Shown here one piece after another: positions 43,284-53,600 of a stretch of 64,000 nucleotides of DNA. Under the pieces are notes generated by a model, which saw nothing but the letters and a program-made list of their open reading frames with translations, was not told the origin of the DNA and ran no database searches. This DNA comes from Synanceia verrucosa (taxonomy: Eukaryota; Chordata; Actinopteri; Perciformes; Synanceiidae): NCBI GenBank assembly GCA_029721515.1, contig CM056550.1:9426009-9490008 (forward strand), in the 5' to 3' direction. Made by a program: the position numbers and the translations under genes. Positions within the stretch are counted from its first letter, which is position 1. Every line of letters begins with the position of its first letter.

Positions 43284-43435
43284 ACTGAGAGAGAGAGAGA
43301 GAGAGAGAGGAAGTGCCACATCATCACTGCCACATCATCACTGCTGTGTGTGTGGCAGCCTGTATTTGCAATTTTTTTGTCAGGATAAGTTTCAGATTAC
43401 TGAACTTTCCTTGTTTCTAATTTTTTGGACTGTGT

Positions 43436-43463
43436 TCCCCTGCAGTGTCTCACTGTGTGGGGA
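43436..43463 (+). promoter_or_regulatory. 5' UTR hairpin, copy A3
   Basis: TCCCC/GGGGA outer stem, small TG/TGT internal loop, CAGTG/CACTG inner stem and TCT loop. The ORF1 ATG follows nine bases later at 43472. Confidence 0.6.
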
Positions 43464-43471
43464 GCAGCAAA

Positions 43472-44687
43472 ATGCTCTCTAGGACGGTCAACACGGAGAT
43501 ACATTTTATGAATGGACAAGGACAACGCTCAGAAGAACACGGACATGGTATGGCTGTAATAAATAAAACCACTTACAAAAAAGAGCTAACAGTAAGTGTG
43601 GAAATCGAAGGAGAGGACAATATAACAGTGATGGAGCTAATCAGAAACATCAAAGAAAAATGCGGTGATTTGATTGCATGCAGGACCGTTGGGAGACTTA
43701 AATATGAGATCACCATGGGGAAAGAGGGAGCACAAAACAAATTGCTGGATGGTATAAAAATAAAACACGCCAGCATCATCGGGAAAGAACTCTGTAATGA
43801 TGAGATGGTTGTGTCTTTTATGGGTCTGCCGGCATACATCACAGATGAGGAAATCACAATGAAACTTGTTAACTGGGGTGTAGCGCCGGTGTCTACCATA
43901 AGGAGAAGGATGTGGCCAGACACAAACATAGCTGATGGGACAAGATATGTTAAAGTTAAATTCAACAAAGACATCCAGTCACTACCATATTCTGTTAAAT
44001 TTGACACGGCAGCGGGACCGGAATACTTCCGCGTAATCCACGACAGGCAAGTTAAAGTATGCAGGCTGTGCATAAAACCAGGGCACATCCTGCGCGACTG
44101 CCCAGAATTCACATGCTATAGATGCCATAAACAAGGACACTACGCCAGGGAATGTGCAGATGGAGGAGGACGGGAGAGAAAGGAGAACGAGGAAAGGCAT
44201 CCAGGACACGGGGACCGGAGCGGAGACGAGAGGAGCGGGGACGAGAGGAGCGGAGACGAGAGGAGCAGGGACGAGAGGAGCGGAGACGAGAGGAGCGGAG
44301 AGGAGGAGAATGGAGATGCGGACGGAGGAGAGGGAGAGACAACGGGACAGGACGAGGAACTAGAGGAGAGAATGGAGGAGGGAGAGGAACAGTCGGGAGC
44401 AGAGGGAGATGTGACGACGGAGGAAAAGACGCCGAGGGAGGAGGAAAACACAGGCGGGAGCGCGCGGACGGAGAAGGATGAGAAGAAGGAACGGGCAAGG
44501 AGTGTGGGTGATGGGACTCTGGGGAGACCAGGGGGAGGGGCAGGAAGATGGGACTGTGAACTACTCTGATATCACGGACAGTGATGGGGACACCTGGAGT
44601 AAGGTGGCAGAGACTCGGAAAAAGCCACAGAGGAGGAAAGAAATCATCAAGACGGTCAAGATGAAGAAAAGCACAAATAAGCGCTGA
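43472..44687 (+). pseudogene. family A ORF1 (CCHC nucleic-acid-binding protein), one late frameshift, copy A3
   Basis: About 405 codons starting MLSRTVNTEIHFMNG. An N-terminal domain of about 170 residues contains VVSFMGLPAYITDEE, followed by the block FRVIHDRQVKVCR, two CCHC knuckles (44060-44101 and 44114-44155), five 15-bp repeats encoding RSGDE (44217-44300), a long Glu/Arg-rich region and a basic C-terminus (KKSTNKR). The frame is open to about 44535, where a one-base loss in a G-run (GGGGCAGG for GGGGGGAGG of A1) diverts it to an early stop at 44569. It is the RNA-binding partner of ORF2; its stop is 32 bp before the ORF2 start. Confidence 0.88.
44217..44300 (+). repeat. 15-bp minisatellite in ORF1 (RSGDE repeats)
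   Basis: Five or more in-frame copies of AGCGGAGACGAGAGG with small changes, giving an alternating basic/acidic peptide. Copy number and phase differ in A1 (10970-11060) and A2 (about 25840-25905). Confidence 0.85.
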
Positions 44688-44719
44688 GTGAGTTTATTTT
44701 CTTTTTATTGTTGTTTATT

Positions 44720-47700
44720 ATGATCAGCGTCTCCTCCTTTAACGCTAATGGGCTAAGAAGTGTAGACAGACGACGGCAAGCCTTGCAAAGATGCTCAGCC
44801 GACATAATCTGTTTACAAGAGACACATTGGGATGGTGAGTGTATGAGAGAGTGTGTGAAGGAGTGGGTGGGGGAAACTTTTGTGAATAATGGTGAGAACA
44901 GAGTGAAAGGGGTGGCAATTTTGTGTAAAAGAGGTGTGATTGAGGATGTGAGGATGTGTGTGAATGATGGTGAGGGGAGAGTGATAGGGATTAATTTTGA
45001 GCACATGGGGAAACTTTTCAGTTGATCAATATATATGCACCAAATGATGAGAGGGAAAGGAGGGATTTTTTTAGTAAAGTGGGGGGGATGTGTCAACAAA
45101 ACTGTATCATAGTGGGGATTTTAATGTGTGTTTAGGGAGAATGGATGTGTCGAATGTGTGTTATAGGAGTGATTCGTCGAGGGGCGTGTTGAAAGAAATG
45201 ATGAGTGTGAAAGATATGATGGATGTGTGGAGAGAAAGGAATGTGGATGGGAGAGATTTTACCAGAGCACAAATACAAGAGGTGTAGTTAAAAAAAAGTA
45301 GGATAGATTTAGTAATGATAACAAGGGGCATAGAGGATAGGATTGGGACAATAGCTTTTAATGTAACTGCACTTAGTGATCACAAGGTGATAGGGTTCAG
45401 TTTGGGGCGTACACGGGGAGGAGGGGGCAGGAGTGTGGTGTCTGAATGGTGATGTGTTGAAAGAGAAAGATTATAAGATGAAAGTGAGAGAGTGTCTGAG
45501 AAGAAGAATGGATGAGAGAATGTATGAGGAGAACATTGGGAGGTGGTGGGAGAGTGTGAAAGAGGGAATTAAAAATATGACTATAAAATATTGTAGGGAC
45601 AGGAAAAGGAGAGACAGGGCAAGAGAGAGGGAGTTAAAAGAGGAGTTAGATAGGGAGATAGGGAGAGTGGATAGAGAGACAGGGAGAGATTTAGGAGAAT
45701 ATATCAGGATAAAAGAAGAGTTGAGGGAAATAGAGCAGAAAAGGTGTAATGGGGCGATAGTTAGGAGCAGGGCTAGGAATTTAGTTGAGGGTGAGAAATG
45801 CACAAGGTACTTTTAGGGATGGAAAAAGTAAGCAAGGAAAGAATTATTTAGGAAAAGTGGTAGGGAAAGATGGGAGGATGGTGACAGATTTTGTAGGGAT
45901 AGCTGAGAGAGTGCAGGAGTTTTATAAAGATTTATTTAGGAAAGATGAGATAGAGGATAGGGATATAGAGTTAGTGTTAGATAAAGTTAGAGCTAGGCTG
46001 AGTGAAGATGACAGGGACAGCTGTGAGGGAGAGATAGGGACAGGTGAGATAGAAGCAGCAATAGCAGGGTTAGGGAGGAATAAGAGTCCAGGGATAGATG
46101 GGTTGACAGGAGAGTTTTATAGGGAATTTAGGGTAGAGTTAGTACCAGTATTAGAGAGGTTATTTAGATGGATAGAAGAAACAGGGCAGATGGTAGAGAG
46201 CATGACAATAGGGGTAGTTAGCATCATTTACAAAAAGGGAGCTAGGGAAAGATTAGAAAATTACAGGCCGCTTAGCATGTTAAATAATGACTACAAAATT
46301 CTGGCACGGGTGTTAGCTAATAGGATTAAAAGAGTTATAGGGAAGGTGGTGGGAAATACACAAGCATACAGCATACCAGGTAGGGACATAGCGGACACAA
46401 TCAGTAGCGTGAGGGACACAATACATTACATGAAAGAGCAGGGATCAGGGATAGTGGTGAGTCTAGATTTAAATAAAGCATTTGACAGAGTAGATCACAA
46501 ATATTTGTACAGGGTGTTAGAGAAAATGGGATTTGGGCACAGGTTAATTGGGTGGATTAGGAGGTTGTATAGCAGGGCAGTTAGTTGTATTAAGATTAAT
46601 GGGATAGTCACAGACACGTTTAGGTTAGAGAGGTCAGTTAGACAGGGGTGTCCGCTGTCGGCTCTGCTGTACTCTCTGTCGGCGGAGCCGCTGGCGGCAC
46701 TCCTGTCGCACAATGGTGAGATTAGGGGCATAGAGTTACCGGATGGGAGCACCAGTTTATTATATCAGTATGCAGACGACACAACAGTCACAGTTAGGGA
46801 TAAGGATAGTGTAGGTGAAGTATTTAAGAGTGTAGGGATGTATGGTAGGGCGTCAGGGGCGAAGGTTAATATTGAGAAATCAGAGATTATGTACATAGGG
46901 ACTGATAGAGTAGGGAGATGTGAGATAGGGCTGAGCGAGAGAAAGGATTATTTTAGGGTGTTAGGGATATATTTAGGGATAGAAGATAGGAAAGGGAGAG
47001 ACATTCAATATGAGGAGATAATTAATAAAATAAAGAGATCGTTAGGATTTTGGAGAGTTAGGGGGTTGAAACTTAAAGGGAAGGTGACGGTTGTGAACAC
47101 GCTGGTGATGAGTAAGCTTGTGTATGTGATGAATGTGATGGATGTGCCTGAGAGAGTGATCCAAGAGGTGAACAGAATGGTGAGTGAGTTTGTGTGGGGA
47201 GGGAAGGGAGTGAGGATTGCACGGGAGGTGATGGAAAACGAGTACGAGGACGGTGGGTTAAAGTTGATTAATCTAGAGAAGAAGAAGAAAGCACTGAGGG
47301 TGAAGATGATGGTGAGGTTTTTAAAAAATAAGAAGGACCATGTATGGAAGGTGTTTTTAAGAGGGGTGTTGGATAAATGTGGAGAGTGTGGAGAGAGTGT
47401 GGTGTTTATGAAATTGAAGAAAGGGATGATGAGTGGTGTGACTGAGTTTTATCAGGAGATGTTGGAAGCGTGGGGAGAGTTTGTGGGCAACGTGAAGTAT
47501 GAGTGTAAGAATGTGAGACAGGTATGGGAACAACCAATATTCATGAATCCGAAAATAACACACAATGGGGGAACAATATATAATGGAGTCATATGGAGGG
47601 CGGGGTTCAGGAAAATCAGGGATATAGTTTATGAATATGTACCGGGGTTTATGAGGGCACAGGTGATCGTGGATGAAGTGAGAGAGAGAGGGGAGGAAAT

Positions 47701-48516
47701 CTGGTTGGGCATGGCAGAGGGGGTGATGGGAAAAATAAAGGATGGGATACCGGTTGAATGGAAATGTATGATTGAAAGAGAGGCTGATACGGAGGAGGGA
47801 GGGGAGTTGGAGATGTATGTGGGAGAGGGGGATAAGTGTGTGAGTTTGACAAGTGTGAAAACAAGAACGATATATAGAGTGTTGAGAGGGAGGGATGTGA
47901 GGAGACCGGCTGCTGAAAAAGTGTGGGAGAGAGTGGTGAGTGATATGGATGTGAAGGGTATATGGAAAAACTTGAGAGTGAAATGGAACAGTGTGGAGTG
48001 CGAAGATTTTGATTTTTGTTACGTCACAACAGGGTTTTCAATAATTTAGTTATTAGCAAATTTGATGAGAGCGTGAGGAAAGAGTGCGAGGTGTGTGGTG
48101 TGTGTGTTGAAACATGTATGCATGAGTTTGTCGAATGTGAAGGATTGCAAGTTTATTTTGAGAGAATGAAAGAATTGATAAATAGATGTTGGAGTGGGAA
48201 CATGGCAGAGAGAATGGATTGGAAGAGGTTGTGGTTGTTTGGAGTGAATGGGCGAAGGAGTGAGTGCAATGTGTCTCTTGTAAACTATGTGCTGAGCCAT
48301 GCAAGGCTTGCCGTCAAACTGAGAAGGAACTTGGCCCAATATGAGAGGAGGAGAGCTGAGGTTTGGACAATTTTCAAAAGACTGATCAGGAGGGATATTA
48401 ATTTGATTTATAGTTATATTGATGGGGATGATTTCGACAAGGGGTTTGTGGAGGGGAGCACGTTCATCACAATCGAGGGAGATGGGGGATTGGTGTTTCA
48501 CTTTGACAATGGGTAA
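44720..48516 (+). pseudogene. family A ORF2 (endonuclease-RT), frameshifted, copy A3
   Basis: About 1265 codons from ATG 44720. Endonuclease part 44720-45410 (FNANGL, CLQETH, YAPND, GDFN, LSDH), a basic coiled region, RT from about 45840 (NYRPLSML, DLNKAFDRVDH, RQGCPLSALL, YADD at 46769-46780) and a C-terminal C-X2-C-X8-H-X4-C finger at 48085-48138. The RT half is one open frame from about 45800 to 48030 (754 codons with upstream run-in). Breaks lie near 45010 (one base lost in GGGGAAAC), 45110, 45290, 45430, 45810 and 48030. Confidence 0.9.
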
Positions 48517-48724
48517 TCAATGTAGGGTTTTTTTGGTTTGTTTGTTTTTTTTTTGTTTTGTAAATATGTAAATATGTAAATAGTCATGTATGTAAATAGT
48601 TCTACAATGTGTAAATACTCCTGATTTTTTTGTGTTCTGGGTGGTGGAGGGATTTGTGAATATTAAGTGTGTGTGTTTTGTGATTGTTTGATTGTCTTCA
48701 ATTAAAAAAGAGAAAAAAAAAAAA

Positions 48725-48825
48725 TGCATACGCCCGATCTCGTCTGATCTCGGAAGCTAAGCACGGACGGGACTGGTCAGTACTTGGATGGGAGACCGCC
48801 TGGGAATACCAGGTGCTGTAAGCTT
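48725..48825 (+). pseudogene. 5S_rRNA: 5S rRNA gene, 3' part (nt 20-120), split by element A3
   Basis: Keeps the whole internal control region (box A to box C); GACGGGACTGG variant. Confidence 0.95.
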
Positions 48826-48955
48826 TTCAACTGACGGTGGGAAAACTGCCAAAAAATGTCATCGCCTGTCGACAAAAACATCAATACAGCCCCAAAAAAG
48901 TCGTCAGAAAGACTTTGCGGCATCCTTAAAAGGCCCCTTTGTGGAATTTGGTTTC

Positions 48956-48985
48956 GCTTACGGCCACACCAACCTGCATACGCCC
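48956..48985 (+). pseudogene. 5S_rRNA: 5S rRNA gene, 5' part (nt 1-30), split by element B2
   Basis: Consensus nt 1-30; continues at 54774. Confidence 0.95.
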
Positions 48986-49150
48986 CTTGGTGAGCAGGGA
49001 GGAGCCAGAGGCACAGAGCTGCAGGCAGGAGGCAAGGAAGTGGAGCAGAGACACCACACAGCAGGAATCCTCTTTTGTTCTAGTTTTTTTTTTGCTTTTG
49101 ACGAACATTGTTTGGACCTTTATTGTAAGTGATTGAGAGATCTTTTTTGC

Positions 49151-49178
49151 CTCCCCGCAGTGTTTCACTGTCGGGGAG
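49151..49178 (+). promoter_or_regulatory. 5' UTR hairpin, copy B2
   Basis: CTCCCCG/CGGGGAG stem, one bulged T, CAGTG/CACTG stem and TTT loop; 27 bp upstream of the ORF1 ATG at 49206. Confidence 0.62.
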
Positions 49179-49205
49179 CCGCTTTTCTTTTCTCTTTTTT
49201 TTTGA

Positions 49206-50632
49206 ATGGCAGACCCAGCCAAGGACAAAATGGCTGCTCAGGGACTCAGCAGCCAGCCTGTTGGACTTAAGGACACTTTAAATGCGCCAGGCTTGGCAGA
49301 GGAGATTGGAGAGGTAGCAGTAACCGAGATGGAGCCTGCTGAAGCCACAAATATTGAGGCAAGGAAGGGGAAGAAGGACCCCGAGTGCAAATACGAAATG
49401 GAGCTCACAGTCAGCGTGGAGCTTGATGGTGAAGAGGCAGTATCGGCACTCGAGCTTATCCAAGCGACCAGGATGGTGTCTTGAGGGCATTGTAGCTTGC
49501 CGCACCATGGGACCCAAGAAATACGAAATCACAATGAGCAGTGACGCGGGAAAAAATAAGTTAATGGACGGATTTAAAATTGGCAACACCAGAGTGCAGG
49601 GAATGGCTATTAAAAATAATGAACTGGTGGTTTCTTTCCTGGGACTGCCTGCCTACATCCCAGACGGGAAATACTGGCCAAGCTGGAGCTGTGGGGAGTG
49701 TCTGCGGTCTCCCCATCAAACGAAGGATGTGGCCTGGAACTAAGGTGGCTGATGGCACACGTTTTGTCAAGGTAAGATTCACTGACGCAGTACAGTCTCT
49801 GCCTTACTCAGCTAAGTTCTCTACCGCAGCAGGCACAGAATATTTCAGGGTGATTCACGATAGACAGGTTAAAGTCTGCCGCATTTGTATACAGCCTGGT
49901 CACATCTTGAGGGATTGCCCAGAATTTACGTGTTTTAAATGTGGTGCGCAGGGGCACTTTGCCAGGGAGTGTGGAAATAAGATGGCTAAATGTAAAATCT
50001 GCCACAACAAAATGGATGACTGCATTTGTAACGCCTCAGAGGAAATTTCGGAGGAGGATAGTCTAGCATGGGACATAGAGGGTTGCAGCTGGGAAGATGG
50101 AGGGGACCTCAGGGGGCAGAGAGTCGGCGAGGTTGCCCCCACCTCGGCCACAACGGGGCAGGGGGCTCCTCCAGAGGGGGAATCTCAAAAAACGGGTCCT
50201 ACCTCGGACATGGTCCATACGGGGGGAGGTCGAAAAATGGGCTCTACCCCGGACCTGAGCTGCACAGGAAAATCTGTAAAAACAGCGTCACGAGAGGCTT
50301 CAGCCTCAGGCTTACAGCCTTTCAAGATGACAGAGGAAGAAAAGAAAGAGGTTTCAGATGGGGCTAGCACGGCAATGGAGTTGGGCGGGGCTGGTGCAGT
50401 TGACGTGCCGGTCTCCTCAGCTCCAACCCCCCCCTTGAACCCTTTCACCCTGACGCACAGCCTGTTTAGCGGCAACAAGCCATCTGCCACCCATTTAGGC
50501 CCCTCCCAGAGCACGGAAAACCTGTTCGGCCCGGCTAGATTGTTCTCCTCCTCTGTAAACAACACATCAACATCTGAGGATGAGATTATCCAACAAAATA
50601 AAAAGGGACAGTCAGAAGGAAAGCATCGATAA
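49206..50632 (+). pseudogene. family B ORF1 (CCHC protein), frameshifted, copy B2
   Basis: About 475 codons starting MADPAKDKMAAQG. In order: N-terminal acidic part, a conserved domain (VVSFLGLPAYIP), FRVIHDRQVKVCR, two CCHC knuckles (49877-49918 and 49931-49972), a third Cys cluster (CKICHNKMDDCIC, about 49992-50030) that family A lacks, and an acidic Ser/Thr-rich tail. Breaks: an extra T near 49484 (GGTGTCTTGAGG), a lost base near 49667 (GACGGGAAAT for GACGAGGAAAT of B1), and a frame change near 49715 shared with B1. From about 49720 the frame is open to the stop at 50632, 47 bp before ORF2. Confidence 0.86.
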
Positions 50633-50679
50633 CAAAAGCAAAGAAGAAATCCCATAAAAAGTAAAAAAAATAAAATAAA

Positions 50680-53600
50680 ATGGCCAGTCCCTACGTCTCC
50701 TCAGTTTACTCACTTAATGTGAGGGGACTAAGAACAGTGAAGAAAGTGTGTCACCTTCTCTCCACACTTCCTGGCGAAATTTGCTGCCTACAGGAGAGTA
50801 GGTGGTCTCAGAGCACTATAGTGGCGGCCCGCAGGATGTGGCCAGGCTGTATTTTTCTCTCACTAGGCCCCTCTGGCCGGGGGGGAGTAGCAACCCTGGT
50901 TAGGGGGGGGCTGGTGGGAGAAATGCGGCAGACTCACAGTGACACCGAAGGGAGGTTCACGGTGATAGATATAGGTGAATCACAAAATAGGTGGAGGGTT
51001 ATAAATGTATACGCACCAAATACAGAGACAGAAAGAAAAACACTGTTCACCAGGTTGAGCACATGGGCCACAGGGAGAGTTTTGTTAATAGGGGATTTTA
51101 ATATCACATTGACACGGATGGACAGTTCAACTAACAACAAATTTAAGGATGACAGCAGTAGAACACAACTAATACACCTAATGCACCAGAACAACCTGGC
51201 CGAGGCCTGGAGGACGCTCCATCCATCGGCCAGGTTGTTCAGCAGACACCAAGTGGTGAAGGGGGTAATGAAAGGGTCTAGATTAGATCTGTGTTTGCTG
51301 TCGGTGGAGTTGATGCAGCAGCTGCTGGCTGTGTCGTACTCACCTCACCCTTGCAGTGATCATGACTCCCTGGAGGTGGTCTTCAGGCACAGGGGCGGCC
51401 CTAGGAACGGGGGATCTTGGTGCCTGAACACTGCCATCCTGAGGGAGCCGGCTTTTGTTGGCAAAATCATGGGTCTCCTCTGTGTCTTACAGGATCGGCT
51501 CGTGACGGGAGACCTCTTTGAGGAGTGGCCAGCATTTAAACAGAGAGTCAGGTCGGCGGCAATAAGTTACTGCAAGCGTAGAGCGTGGCAGGGGAAGTTG
51601 AAGGTAGACAGCCTCACCAGGATCCTTCAACTGGAGGCCGACGCTGCCGCCAATGACCCTAACAGGGACTTAACCCTGTACCTCGCGGCCAAACACCAGC
51701 TGCACGCCTGGGATGAGGAGCGTTGCAGGGGTGCGAGCATCAGGGCCAAGGTTCGGCACGCGGTGGAGGGCGAAACATCATCGGCTTTTTTTCTTGGTCT
51801 GGAGAAACTGCGTCAACAAAAAAATCACATATCTGCTTTGACTAATTCCAGCGGCCAGATCAAACATGAAATAGATGCAGTTCTCCAGATCACGACAGAA
51901 TTTTACTCAAACTTGTTCGCAGCCGAACCCACCTCACAGGTTGACCGTGACCCGGCGATCGGTGCCCTGAGCCGCTCCTTGACTCCGGAGAGCCGCTCAT
52001 GGTGTGATTCCCCTCTCACCTTGAGTGATGTGGAGTCCGCCATTGGTGGTCTCTTTGGAGGCAGGAGCCCGGGAGAGGATGGGCTGCCGGCAGATTTTTT
52101 TCAGACTTTTAAAAGGTCGCTTGCTCCCATCCTCTTACACGTCTACACAGCCATCATCGACCAGCGCAGAGTCCCCAGGGGGTTTGCATCTGGTCTCATC
52201 ACTCTCCTTTTCAAAAATAAAGGTGAGAGGCATGACATCAAAAACTACAGACCAATCAGTCTATTAAACACCGACTATAAAATCCTGGCAAAGATCCTGG
52301 CAAACCGGCTGCGCCATGTGGTAGCAGAAGTAGTAAGTCCAAACCAGTCTTATGGTATCCCAGGCAGAGACATCTCCGACACTGTCCTCTCCCTCAGGTA
52401 CCTCATTGGTCGCATGCAGAGGGAGGGTGGTCTTTACCTAGGCCTGGATTTTGAGAAAGCCTTTGACAGAGTCGACCACACCTTCCTCTGGGGGGTAATG
52501 CAGCAGATGGGGTTTGGGGAGGGCTTCATCTCCTCCATCCAGCTTCTTTATCATTCAGCGGCCAGCAAAGTGAAGGTCAACGGGCTCTTGACCAGCGTTT
52601 TTCCCATCGAGAGGTCAGTGCGACAGGGCTGCCCCCTGTCCGCGCTTCTCTTCAGCCTGGTCACTGAGCCTTTGACTCAGCTCTTGCTGGCCAATAACCA
52701 AATCAGAGGCATAATGACACCAGCAGGGGAGGAGGTGAAGGTCCTCCTTTATGCCGACGACACAAACATCACAGTGGGGGGAGGGGACAGTGTTGAACAT
52801 GTACTCTACGAAGTCAAACGCTACTGCATGGCTTCCGGCGCCAGAATCAATGCCAGGAAGTCCACAGTCATGCTTCTTGGTGGAGTGACGAGACCAGCAA
52901 CTCTAGGGGACTTTGAGCTGGTTGATGGGGAGGCTCGCATCCTGGGCGTCTTTTTGGGGAAGGACATCAATGCGGCGGCGGACCGAACTTGGGGGGTACT
53001 GGAGAACAAAGTCACCTCCAGGCTGAACCTGTGGAGGGCCCGTGCCCTGTCGCTCAGAGGTAAAGTGATTGTTGTTAACGCGCTCGTTTTGTCCATCTTG
53101 AATTTTGCCCTGGCTGTTCATGCTCTCCCCCCAGAGGTCCTGGCTAGGATCAACAGGGCGATCAGTGTTTTCCTGTGGAAACACGCGGTCAACACGGTCG
53201 CCCGAAACACCATCGTGGGTAGGCTGAAGGAGGGGGGGCTGAATTTGGTTGACCTCGAGTCCCGGAAGCATGCGTTCAGAGCCAGACTCGTGCAGCGCTT
53301 CCTCCTGAGATCTCACATGGCACCCTGGAAGAGCTTTTTCCAACAAGAGTTACACTCTTGTGGGAGGTATGGTGACATGAATCTCTGTCAGATCCTCCCA
53401 CCGAGCCGGTACCAACATCTTGGGCTGCTGGAGAGAGAGATCATGGAGGCATGGCGTCTCTTGAGGCCCCTCCTCAGGGTCAACATCACGAGCAAGGCCC
53501 AGGCCCTCGGCCAACCGTTGCTCAACAACCCTGAAGTCACCTACCGAGGACGGCCTTTCGTCCTGCCGACGCTCCACAAGGCCTCAATGGGGGCTCTGGG

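Larger units (their letters stand above)
43284..48724 (+). mobile_element. Mutsu-like non-LTR retrotransposon, family A copy 3 (A3)
   Basis: The 5441-bp plus-strand copy is the most intact of the three: ORF1 43472-44687, ORF2 44720-48516, 3' UTR to about 48700 and a short A tail. Perfect TGCATACGCCC target repeat. The sense strand is very poor in C, most clearly at 45440-46000. Its 5' (GA)n run is shorter than in A1 and A2. Confidence 0.94.
48725..48985 (+). repeat. single 5S unit between two retrotransposons
   Basis: One unit length (261 bp): the 3' part of the gene split by A3, one spacer, and the 5' part of the gene split by B2. The spacer is shortened in its A-rich centre. Confidence 0.95.

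Noticed and set aside
43573..44498. Antisense frames opposite the A3 ORF1
   Set aside because: The Ser/Pro-rich products are complements of the Glu/Arg-rich ORF1 tail.
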